This document shows positions 45,160 through 55,608 of a stretch of DNA of 64,000 nucleotides, piece by piece. The translations under genes were made by a program, and so were the position numbers. The number at the start of each line of letters is the position of its first letter. The first letter of the stretch is position 1. Source of the stretch: Polytrichum commune (taxonomy: Eukaryota; Streptophyta; Polytrichopsida; Polytrichales; Polytrichaceae); contig OX485803.1 in assembly GCA_950295325.1 (NCBI GenBank), forward strand, positions 36,781,554-36,845,553, given 5' to 3'. A model generated the notes under the pieces. The model saw nothing but the letters and a program-made list of their open reading frames with translations, searched no databases and was not told the origin of the DNA.

Positions 45160-45607
45160 TATTGAAAGACTTCTACAACAAGATGCATATTACTCACATA
45201 AAAGGACTTTAACACATTCTAAGATTCGAACTTAGGTTAGAAACAAATCAAGAAGCTTAACCAAGCATCAAACAACATTGTGAAGTAAGTTCCCTCTTTA
45301 TTACACTGTGTACCGCAAGGCTACGGTATCATACACAACCAAAACCTACATATGCAACACCTTGTCATACACTCCTAGGCAAGAGCTCAAGATACACACC
45401 AAAACCTAACTACTCACATTCCAATGCGTACTTAAAGGGTACCAAGGAGAGAGATGAAATCATTACTTGAAGAGGGAAGGCAACTACCACAGTCCTTTCA
45501 AACGAGAGCGGGAAGACTAAGAGTGAGATGGCGAACTGATTACATGAACATCCTAATTGGCAAGTTCTAGTAAGCATAATGATGACTTGGACAAACTCTA
45601 CACAATA
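45160..45607 (-). repeat. Copia 5' LTR (right)
   Basis: 448 bp, TATTG...CAATA. The gag start codon lies 70 bases inside it on the minus strand. It is followed at 45608-45612 by the second target copy GCCAA. Confidence 0.9.
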
Positions 45608-47160
45608 GCCAACATAATGAAAGATGATATCCAAGACTGGATATTACCTTTGCAAATGAGCCTTGTCCCAAGATGTTGCATATTTGATAATATCTTCATG
45701 GCAAAAGAAGCAATGTCCTATGCATCAAACTCTCAAACAACAATTAGTTCTCATTCTCTTAGATTTTGATAAAGCTTACGATAGGGTGTCTTGGCCTTTC
45801 CTAAATGCCACGATATGCAAATTGGGATTTTTTTCTCTCTAGCTCCGATGGATTGAAGCATCGTACACTTTGATGGTACCGATTAATGACTGCCATAATG
45901 AACCCTTGGATCTCCAACATTTGGTCTGACAAGGATGTCCCATTGCGTCATACATATTTTTATTGATTGCCGACATCTTGGCATATACACTTCAAAATAA
46001 GATCTACCATATGCAAAGGCTTATATTTCTGGATGGGCAACAATCCTCTTCCCACATGTTTGTAGATGACACCGTGTTGTTCTTACATGGAGATTTGTTC
46101 AACCTCCAGCGAGCAAAGGTGGTCCTCGACAAATATTGCAAAGGGGTAGGTGTCTTTCTCAATATGGATAAGTTCCATGCATTATAGATTGCGACGGAGG
46201 ACATGGTATTGGACGTGGGGGGAATTGGAAAATCCCAAGTCAATTCATGGAGTATACGTTGTTCATTTGAATTTTGCCTCCCCCAATCAATAAAAAACAA
46301 CAAGGTAATCTCCCAAGGGCAAAACCATCATATGGAGTGGAGTCCTCGTTGCATGTCACTAGCAAGCAAAATTCTCATATGCAACCAAGTTTTGTTGGCT
46401 TCTATATGGAATCTAGGCTCTTGTATGGGGATATTTGCAGTTGTTCTCAAAAAATGATAGTTATTGTGAAAGATTTGCTATGATTGGGTACCCTTCCAAC
46501 CCATATTCGGGCTAAAATATGTTGGACCATTGTACCTTACCCACAACTTTAGGGGGCGTCAAATTGATAGACCCCATTCTACAACTTCAACCTTTCCAAC
46601 AAAAATAATCATGAGGGGTATTCTTCCTTGTACGCGTCATGGAAGTGTTTCCTTCAATTTCAAGTCTCATCACTACAATACTTAGAAGAAAGCAATGGTC
46701 CCCATCCCGAATGTTTTTGTTTGTTGAAGGTTCGTTGCCCATTCATGTTCGGTTCTTTGGCAATTCATTCCTAGGTCATGGTATGTTACTCCTAAAGGCA
46801 TCTGTCCCCAAGACCTTACATGACATTCATCAATGACAAAACAAGTTTTCTTCTACAATCCTCATTTGGTGGATTGAGAGGGTCGTACTTGGGATATGGC
46901 ATATCCAAAAATCTTCCATGTTTGGACGGCATTTGGCCTTACTACATTGGATGATGTATGGGATTCATATCCAAATTCATAGTTTTCAATCAATGATATA
47001 GATGTTGATCATGTGTATAAGCCTCTGCAACTTTATCAACAAGTTCAAGCTAGTGTACCCCTGCGTTGCACCCTCTACGTCTTATACGTGTTGGAAACTA
47101 GAAAATTCTTCACATGTTTGCATATAGCTTGCTAATAATTTATGTCATTTTTGTACATTC
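45608..47160 (+). pseudogene. Dead LINE retrotransposon B, 3' part (RT core and C-terminus)
   Basis: It continues the RT interrupted at 39158: ANIMKDDIQDW, then DNIFMAKEAMSYA, then after a frame change LDFDKAYDRVSWPFL near 45765, QGCPIASYIFLLIADIL near 45925-45985, and the catalytic box MFVDDTVLFLH near 46055-46090. Further on, SLASKILICNQVLLASIWNL near 46355-46415 is the typical post-RT segment of plant LINEs. Stops and frame changes occur throughout. Joined with the 5' part it makes a single LINE disrupted by the copia insertion. Confidence 0.85.
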
Positions 47161-47245
47161 AAATGTCTATCAAGTGCATTGGTTCCAAATCTTATCATTA
47201 CACCTCCTAGTTTTCATGGATAAATTTACCATTCCATGACCTGAA

Positions 47246-47433
47246 CTACACTAAACATGATATTTAGTGTCACTTACTATTTGGCATTACATTTTTTTGT
47301 TATTAATGTAATTTTTACCAAGTAAAGATGGAATTTTTCTATAATGTCCAAACAAATAATTCAACTTGTGTTGGTAGAAAATGAGATATAAAATAAATAG
47401 ATATAGTATTGCATAATATCATATTTAATGTAG
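47246..47433. mobile_element. MITE family E, short copy, in LINE B tail
   Basis: About 188 bp. The left end CTACACTAAACATGATATTT and right end ATATCATATTTAATGTAG are inverse of one another and match the family E termini at 58086 and 58426. The interior is AT-rich and shortened. Confidence 0.65.
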
Positions 47434-47439
47434 TTGCGG

Positions 47440-47700
47440 CCAATGATACAAGAGTTATTCAAACAAAGGTAGTCAAAAACTTTGTCACAACTTATAGCCA
47501 TCTTATTCGATTTTGCAAGGGTCTCATCTTTGGTATTACCTCATTGTCCTAGTAGTAGATCTTCCCTTTGATCTCACTGATTGGACATGGAGGAAATGCG
47601 CAAATCCCCCTAAAACTCATTTCTTTGGGTATACCACACAAAGAGGACATTGCATGGCCAACTATAAAATCTTCCCATTGCAAAAGCCACTGTAATTCTT
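47440..47700 (+). pseudogene. Possible LINE B C-terminal remnant
   Basis: A 60-codon frame (47513-47695) reads LTDWTWRKCANPPKTHFFGY and resembles the zf-RVT segment of plant LINE ORF2 (a W-K-pattern followed by P-K-x-x-x-F). It follows the family E insertion. The assignment is tentative. Confidence 0.4.
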
Positions 47701-50230
47701 TGTGCCAAGGGTCTTTCCTTTAGCCAACGCTAAATTCCGGCACCCTAGCTACCCCAGGTAGTCTCTTCCTTTTGTGGTAGTGTCGGGAGGAAGGCCTTCC
47801 GGTTGGCAAATAGTGGATTGAAGTTAATATGTCGGAATCATGTTCATTGTGTTTGGTTTATGCACTTGAAACACAATCGCATGATTTCTATGAACGCCCT
47901 CTTGTAAATTATTTGTGGATCCTCCTTGGAAACTTGCGAGAAGTTTCTGACCTCTGAAATGAATACCACACCTAGGATTCCATCCTTTTGGGAGCACCTG
48001 GTGATCACCCATCCTTTACACAAGTAGAAGAGTGTCATTGGGATATGACTACAAGTTACTTAGTCTCCAACTGTACCCCATGGAATATTCTTTGGTACCT
48101 CATTTCCTAGAATATGTGGTGCATGAGGAGTGCCATGGATATGCGAGGGAAAATTTTCCATCCTGGAGTTGCCTTGCATAGAGCTTGATAATCCACAATA
48201 CATGTGGGAATGGGCACCTGGGATGTTTTGCACTATTTGAATTTGGGTGTGGAGAAGAAAAACCTATGTTTGGCCACTTTTCTTGATGTTTGGACGTGCA
48301 TGAATGTATTTGCTTTCAAGGACAATACTCCAAAATGGAAACTTACTTTACCACACAAACTCTTGCCACAAGACATGACAATATTCCATATTCTATCACT
48401 CCAAGTTCTCGGCCCTACACCGTCCTCAAACTCCATTCCACCACCCTTGGCTTCACCGGACTTGCCTTGTCGATATGAGGAAAATGCTAGGTTTTCTTAG
48501 GCAATATTGCTCCATCCCTTCCTTGTTAGGCGCCTCCTCCCCTTTCCCCACAACCTTTTGCTCCACATGAAGGTCCTTGTGCAATACAACATGTCACCCC
48601 CTTCCCATTTTCTCTTGGTCCACATCAACAAGTGCAACCATCATCACCGATTCATCCTTATGATAGTAATCCTCACCCTCCCCTCACCATTTTTCTTGCT
48701 TTTTAAACCACCTATTCAACCACTCCTTTCCAAACTTTTGTCTCTTTCATGGGCGAGGAATGGCAACCGCTTTTGGATCAAGATACTTTCTTTGCCCACC
48801 GGACTTGCCGCCAATACTCGCCCATAGTTTTTCTGCATGGGCCCAACCCAATGACTACTTACATTTTCATACTTGATTTTTCACCTTTGATCATCCTCCT
48901 CCTCATCCTTGCATGAGAAAATTCACCTCCATACTCAATTGTTGTCGCAACAACTCATGATATTTTGCTTTGCTCCTAAGCTTAAATTGGTCTTTTATGC
49001 TCTTCCATCCTATGGCATTCCTTGGCCTCCGACTTACAACCTCTTTCATTTTTACCCCTTAAGCTTGGAAAATACAAGTGAAAAAAAATTCCCATGTGGG
49101 AACGAAAATTTCCTTTGTTTTAAGAACACTCTGACTCGATCCTTTTAGGCAATTACATGGAACTCTACAAACAAAAATACTTTTTGCAACCTCTGTTGCA
49201 TGACACTAGTTGCCTTCGTGATTGTAAATGTCTTCTTGAAGAAAATGATCTTGGAACGCCATTGCCTATTCCATATTCCAACCAAGATTACATTGGTCAT
49301 TGTCGTGACTTTGACATGACATGCTTGTCTACAATGGCCTCCTAGGCCATGTTCTTTGGCACTTGGTATCACGCTATCATTATGCTTTAATTTTTTCATG
49401 CCCGTACACATTGCATGTTAGCTCCGGCAGCTCCTAGGCATTTCTCTCATTTTCTAGGCTCAGATCAATTTCTCCTTCGTATATGGTTGTATTATTGTCA
49501 CGGCCTTGTGCCTTATGTTGACATTTCATACTAACCCTAGTGCGGCGTCTCAAACTCTTTATGTTAGTCTTGTGAACCAGAGGTCCAAAGTTCCATCCTT
49601 TGCGGAGGCACCTCTTTTTCAAGATATTCATATTAGAAAAGATTAAATTCTTCAAACTCACTGAAAGGAAAGTGAATGGGAGAGCTAAAAACAATTATTT
49701 GAATTTTATGCCAATGGCTACCCCCCCCCCACGCACACACACACTGCACTCCATAATGGATACGTAGAAAAACTATATTCCATGTTGATAGTATCTCATA
49801 TAATCACCACCTACTTTTACTCTCTCAATATTCTAAAAATAAAAAACAACCCATCATCTTCTTAATCAACTGCCAACTACCAACCCAATACCATATATCA
49901 AATCAATGCGATATCTAATTCGGCTCCCTTAGATCGACATTTTCAATTCAATGGATAGGAAACAGATGCACACCAATCCTCACAAAATCTAACACCTTGT
50001 CGCCTTAAACAAGGTGAGTATCTTCTCAACATTAGATTGTGTAAAATACCATCACATATAATGGCGTCTTTTATCTAGTCAGTACATGTAAAATAGCATG
50101 GAAACAATTATTAGGGGTAGCGGGTTTAGGATAGGGTATGTGCTAGTGGATGAAAAGAGGTAATTTTCGTTGGAAAAGCTTGGATGGATGACTTCGCATG
50201 CTAATTGGCTTCACCATTATTGAACCAAGG
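47700..50230. other. Intergenic, decayed sequence, no gene recognised
   Basis: There are several proline-rich short frames near 48400-49000 but no conserved domain. A C10 run lies near 49723. This may be further retroelement remnant, given the position after the LINE. Confidence 0.45.
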
Positions 50231-50233
50231 TAT

Positions 50234-50323
50234 CCAAAACTAGGAGGGAAAACTTGAACACGTTGGGTAGTGGACGTTCCAAAGCTGGGAGGGAAAATTT
50301 CAACATGTTGGGTGATGGACGTT
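50234..50323 (+). repeat. 45-bp tandem duplication upstream of the small gene
   Basis: The two units 50234-50278 and 50279-50323 both start CCAAA(A/G)CT(A/G)GGAGGGAAAA and end GTTGGGT(A/G)(G/A)TGGACGTT. They abut directly and lie just upstream of a telo-box. Confidence 0.85.
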
Positions 50324-51420
50324 AGGATTTCTTAGGGTTTAGCGTTTTTGTGAAGTTCCTTCTTTGTTGCCGATGGTCTCTGGGTGTTGAGGAGGTACGT
50401 TTACGCTGCTGGAATGAGTTTACGCTGCCATGAATGAGGTCTGGAGGTCAAGATTCCCCTAAAACGATGGGTAAATCTCCTAAGTCTTGAATCTCAACTG
50501 GTTATTTATGAAACTCAACCACTTCATCTGTAACCAGCGGCCGGTTTCCATGGTTTTCTATATCGCTTCTAATGTTTGTAATGAATGGATGTTTTGTTAT
50601 TTGACGGAGAATTAGAGCACTGTGCTTGGAAAGAGGGCACTGAGAGGTGGAGTCTATTCATACCATTCGTGTCTACATTAGGAAAAGGTTTGCATTTTCA
50701 AATGTAGTTCCTAGAAGAATTTTTTTGCTCCTAAATGAGCAAGGGTTTGATTATGAACATTTGCATTGGTGACACACATGCATCTCGATATTAGAGTTTC
50801 AGAAATACACGAGACTCAGGAATATTTGTAGCAATAATCTTCGACATCCATACACTACTTACACATGTGGACTTTCCTGGGCTTGTGCAGATCGAATCTA
50901 AGGTTTAGGTTTCGAAGCAACTGCCGATAAAAGGAGAGGTAGTGAGCGATGTTCAAGGGAGGCAGATGATCCAGGGAGTTTATGTACCCGGTTGGTGAAT
51001 GGACATTCTGAGGTATGAAATTCTTCAGAAGGAATAACTTCTATCGTGTTACAATTCTCAAATGACGCTTGGAAACAAGCTTTTAGACACATCTTAGAAT
51101 GCGCATTACCCTCCTCGTACTTTGAGGGTAAATGCCCTGGTTGTTCCAGTTACAAAGACATTGAGGTTGAGGTTGAGGTGATTCCTTCCATTGATGACAT
51201 AGACTGCTCCATCTTAAAAAGAAATGGCATTTTATTCCTAGATCTTCTCCTGGTGGAGAGCATGAAGTAGAGGATTTCATGTTTACACCCGAATTTTAAC
51301 AAGCCATGATAAAGGAAAGGAATGTTACACTGGAGTTCACTATGTCAGATAAGCTTTGGGTTTTATATGAGACCTTGTTGCATGGAAACTAGTCTTTGAT
51401 GTAAGTTTGTGTAAATTGTG
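50324..51420 (+). promoter_or_regulatory. Likely promoter and leader of the small gene
   Basis: A telo-box TTAGGGTTTAG lies at 50332-50342. Sequence such as GAGGAG|GTACGT near 50390 could be a leader donor. Short frames at 51046-51270 are not conserved. The transcription start is not fixed. Confidence 0.4.
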
Positions 51421-52507
51421 ATGGCCGAAACAGCGGGTCCAAAGGACTGGTTGAAGGCGCAGAAGCGGAAAACAGTCCAGTTTCTCTTAAATCCCATTGA
51501 AGCCTCACGCAACCACCTCAATTCAGCTGTGCTCCTTCTTTGTAAGTATTGCCTATCTGGACCTCTAAAATGCTATGAGGTGGGATGGATTACTGCATGT
51601 GTTATATTTGAGCTTATTGTAGAATGGTAAAATAACATATCAATAGATTTGGCAGTGGTTAGGGTTGAAGGTGTCTTTCCATCCATACATTGTTCCAGTT
51701 GTCAGAAGCCAGGGTGCTTCTGGGAAAACCTATGTGTTCATGTCAAGCACAGAACAAATGTTTGCCTCGGGTAGTTTTGGTGGATGTTTTGGTAGGTAAG
51801 GTAGATGAGCCTTGTTCGGTTACAATTTGTTGTATGCCTTACTACTTGGATTTGCGAGGTTGAAGTTTCTGTGCGTCTGCAAATGTATGTGAAGAAGCCT
51901 GGATCAATCCCATAATTTTTTGGAGCTAATCTCGAATGGTTATGAATTATCAAAGTCCATTGACATAGAATTATGAACTATGTTAGCCATAAGAAAGCCA
52001 CATAGGTCCCCTCCTCCGAGTTTTGTTGGCTATTGAGCCTAGAATGGTTAACAAACACATAGTCCAATCTCTTAAAAAACACAAGTTTTTTTGGTGTCCG
52101 TTCCTAGATGTGCACCAAACCACCCATACTCCAATGTAGGCAGCTCTATTCGACTCACTGGATAAATTCTATCTCTTGAACCCAAAACTGGATGTATGAT
52201 TACGGTAGACACAATTTAAAATCTTGAACTCCTTGATAGCCTGTTTTTCGATCGTTGATCCTTGCAGATCTGGGATTTCCTGAGTTCTGAATTGTGGGTT
52301 CTCTTCTCAATGGCAGCTTCCGCAGATGGTTCATCTTTTGAAAATTATGAGGAGGCTGGAAAATTGGTGAAAGTTGCTGCTCGTGATTGTATGCCCGCAG
52401 AGTCAGGTTCCATCATTGAATTTCAATCTCGGACCGGTGTAGAGGTTTGTTTCACTGGTCTCTTGTTCAACAAAGTTCCATACATGAAGAGTATGAAATC
52501 AGGTTAA
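51421..52507 (+). CDS. Small two-exon protein of unknown function
   Basis: Exon 1 is 51421-51541 (MAETAGPKDWLKAQKRKTVQ onward, ending SAVLLL with a GTAAGT donor). Exon 2 starts at 52317 after CTCTTCTCAATGGCAG, giving SSADGSSFENYEEAGKLVKV and RDCMPAESGSIIEFQSRTGVEV. The phase is kept (1/2). Read through, the frame ends at TAA 52505-52507, about 104 residues; alternatively a GTTTGT donor at 52445 could lead to further exons that I could not find. The N-terminal part is basic and amphipathic, the rest acidic; no signal peptide or membrane segment. I do not recognise the family. Codon-level coherence across the splice and the telo-box upstream support a real gene. The intron holds a MITE family A remnant. 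Confidence 0.6.
51985..52145 (+). repeat. Partial MITE family A copy in the small gene's intron
   Basis: The central family block is recognisable: CACATAGGTCCC, TTGGCTATTGAGCCTAGAA, ACACATAGTCCAATCTC and TTTTTTTGGTGTCC. A TAAGGTAGAT at 51797-51806 may be its left terminus, with foreign or diverged sequence between. The right terminus is not found. Confidence 0.6.
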
Positions 52508-53986
52508 AGGAAAAGTCTTAATTAGGTTTGGGCTTTGGGACTATTTGCGTGGACATCATAGAGTGTGGCTATAGTGTGTACGCACATGATCAAATTCGAA
52601 TGTCCCTCGTACACCAAGTGCATCATTGGTAAGTCTTTTCTTTGCTTATTTTGCATTGTTGTGGAGTTATGTGGTGCTTATGGAGTCCATGTGTTCCAAC
52701 CCTAAACTGTACACGCCTTTATTTGTTACTAAATTCTAATTTCAAATGTGCAAGTCCAAATTGCCTTGTGCTTTAGGTTTTCCTTTGTTGCTTGGAGTGC
52801 TTGTGAAATTATGGGATGTGCTTCGTTTATTTTAAGTTCTCATCCTAGTTTCAATTTTGCATTGGCTGCAGATTTCAAGACTGAAGTTTGGCTACAAGGT
52901 CTGTGGACATGGCATGTAGTTGTTGTAGAGTTTTGTATGATATTTGCACATTAACACTATTTTTCTGTGATTAGCTTCAGTTTTTGTGGTTACCCTTGTA
53001 AATTGCATTCTCAATTTTCTGGGATGTCAGCAAGCTGCATGTATATATTTGAGATTATACACTTTCCGGAAGTATAGGACTTATAGACCTTGTGAAATTG
53101 TAAATTCTGCAAACATAAACTACATTGTGTTGAGAAACACAAACTGACTTCTATATCATACTTGAATTTCATTTCAGAGTTTACAACAATGTTTAAATTC
53201 CATACCTTTGCCTTAGGTTTATTGTTTTGATTCATTTCATGTAAGTTTAGCATTGTAGTTGAGCTTTACAATTTATGGTTGTAAGAAGAGAAATGTCCTT
53301 TATGAAAAAGAATGTTGTGTATAGAACCCAAAAAAATGAAGTGTATTGGAGTATAGTCAAAAGAATTGGATACTTGGAGTATAAGAAAGAAAATTTAGTA
53401 TAAGTAAATTAGGGTGTTTTTTAATGATTCCTCAAAAAATTATAAGTACTGATAGGGTGTACTAAAATACAAGCATTTACCTTTATTTTGAAAAACACCA
53501 TACCTTATAATCTTTTTTGCAAGGTAAATAGCCCCCCAAAAAATAGGTCCCGAACGCACGTGTATGCAAAATATAAGAGGGAGTGATCTCCCCGGGATCC
53601 CCCCCCCCCCATTTAATGCCATTAAATACCTCACAAGCATGATCCTCAATAAAATAAAACTTGAAAGACACCAAACTCGAACACCATTAGATTAGCTATA
53701 CTTATGCTACCATCATGATTTTTGGGTGCACCTATTGAAGAATAAGCATTGCACCATCCCTCTCTTCCACTTCCTTACAAAAATGGCATGAAGGTGGCTA
53801 ATAGACCATCATCATGTCAGCCTCACAACCTCACATGCCTTCCTTTTTCTATTTTATCTTTTAGTATTTTTGTGTTACTAGCAAGTTGCATGTTTTTTTA
53901 AAACAAGTTTTGGTTTATTTTATTGCTCCCATCTTGCCTTACCTAAGTTTACATTGAAATTCTAAGGACAATAAGAATAAGAAAAT
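52508..53986. other. AT-rich intergenic, no gene recognised
   Basis: No conserved frame. A C10 run lies near 53600. The 3' untranslated region of the small gene presumably lies in the first few hundred bases. Confidence 0.5.
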
Positions 53987-54396
53987 CACGGGGAGGTCAC
54001 TCCATTGTCAAGTTGAAAACCATGTGTGAACAAAGTTTGCTACCCCTATATTATATGCCATAGATAATTTTAAAATTTATGATATTTTTCTATATATACA
54101 TATCCATTGATAATATCTTTTGTATATATTTTTTGAAATTTCTAGTCATCTCCATTTTTTCTAGTAATTGTTTTAGTTCAATTTGCATCATTCTAGCTAG
54201 AAACGGTATGTTTTCTAGAAAAAACAAATTATCAATTTTGGTTATCAATTTTTACTATGTAATAGATACCACGTATATGTACTCATAATTTTTTTTTGAT
54301 AAAATTTTGACCCATTTTGTTGATGCAACTTAGAAAAAGTAGATTTTTTTTGTTCGCACGTCGTTTTCAACTTGACAATGGAGTGACCTCCCCGTG
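53987..54396. mobile_element. MITE family F (hAT-like), perfect 8-bp target duplication
   Basis: 410 bp. The left end CACGGGGAGGTCACTCCATT (34 bases in all) is the exact inverse of the right end at 54363-54396. It is flanked by AAGAAAAT at 53979-53986 and 54397-54404, an identical 8-bp duplication as in the hAT superfamily. The interior is AT-rich and non-coding. The intact inverted repeats and duplication point to a recent insertion. Confidence 0.92.
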
Positions 54397-55109
54397 AAGA
54401 AAATGTGTACACTCTTAGGTCATAATAACCATTATCTTGGATAGTCATTTTTCTAGAACTTACTAGAGTTTTATTGAACACCGTGTGCAAGAGGACAAAG
54501 TAAAACCCAATGAATGCATGAAGGAAGTAAATACCTTTCCAATGATGTCACGACACCTCTATAGAAATTTCATTCTCTAAGGGGCAGTTTCACTATGGAC
54601 CATGAAGTCGGACCAAGGCATTGTAAGAGCCTTGATTGGTTGTTGAACTCATCCCGGGACCACTTCGGTTTACACTAAGGAAAAAATGGCATAGGGACCA
54701 TGAAGGTCGAATTCCCCAAAATACAATTTTCAAGGCCTAATAAATGCACTGACATGGTCATATGGGTTTTGCAATGAGAGAGGCAAGAAAGGTGGATTGG
54801 TAGGAAAACAAAGGGGCCCATGGCAGGGAGATGCCATTATAACAATTTTTAATGATTTTTTTCTAGGGGCTTTATATAGAACTCTTCCCACTAGTCAAGG
54901 ATCACTTTTCAACATCTAAGTTATATGATGTTATGAATCTTGAGAAGCAAGTTTGCTCTCCATGTGCCTAGATCATATCATAGCCCATGAGACATACCAT
55001 TTTCTCCATGTCCTACCCCTTAAACTTGCTCCCAATGTGGGACATCTAGAACTCAAGAATTTGAGTGCAGTTTTTTTTTTTGTCTACCAACTAAAATGTT
55101 TGGAAATTG

Positions 55110-55174
55110 GGGGCTTGTAACATACCTTTGGAAAGGTCTTGAAAATACCTTTCCAACGGTATATTACACGCCCC
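55110..55174. repeat. Hairpin inside B2 (matches 40459-40523)
   Basis: Arms 55110-55137 and 55147-55174 pair in 25 of 28 positions around a 9-base loop. Sequence and geometry match the B1 hairpin. Confidence 0.85.
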
Positions 55175-55302
55175 AAAAAAATTAAAATTGTAGTTGCAAA
55201 TTGAAATAAAAAAAACATTTGTAGTCGTGTATTGACTGTATATCATGGTGGTCAAAAGAACCGCAATGGGAAAAGGATTGCGGTTCTTTTTCGCATAGTT
55301 TT

Positions 55303-55608
55303 CTACTACAATAAATAGGATATTTAATGTTTGATACACTAAATATCAATAACCTTATGAAAGCAAGTAACATTAAATGTAAACTCAAACACTAAATATC
55401 AACTATGGTAATATGTGGAAGTTACATGTTTTAATTTAGTGTTGGTAAGGATATGAAAAAAAACCAATGATAGAAGGAGAATTCCAACATATCTTCTAGC
55501 AAATCTTCTAACACTAATCATCAAAGAATTGAAAATTAGTGTTGACCAAGGTACGGTGGTAATAACATTAAATTAAAACAAACATTAAATATCCTATTTA
55601 GTGTAGTG
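55303..55608 (-). mobile_element. MITE family E copy nested in B2
   Basis: About 306 bp from TACTACAATAAATAGGATAT to ATCCTATTTAGTGTAGTG. It aligns along its length with 58086-58426 (shared CTATGGTAATATGTGGAAG, TTTAGTGTTGGTAAGG-like and AAGAATTGAAAATTAGTGTT blocks). Confidence 0.8.

Larger units (their letters stand above)
39164..45607 (-). mobile_element. Ty1/copia LTR retrotransposon, minus strand, inserted in LINE B
   Basis: This is a 6.44-kb element with direct LTRs at 39164-39605 and 45160-45607. The internal order on the minus strand is gag, protease, integrase, reverse transcriptase, RNase H, the Ty1/copia order. The polypurine tract AGAGTGGGAG abuts the 3' LTR (plus 39606-39615). The candidate primer-binding site next to the 5' LTR reads GGTTATGGGCCC on the minus strand. 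The LTRs start TATTG and end CAATA rather than the usual TG...CA. Frameshifts and stops in pol, plus a Harbinger-like insertion, make it defective. Small LTR differences indicate an intermediate-age insertion. Confidence 0.93.

Noticed and set aside
48400-49150. Proline-rich frames as a gene
   Set aside because: Low-complexity, several stops, no conserved motif; likely retroelement debris.
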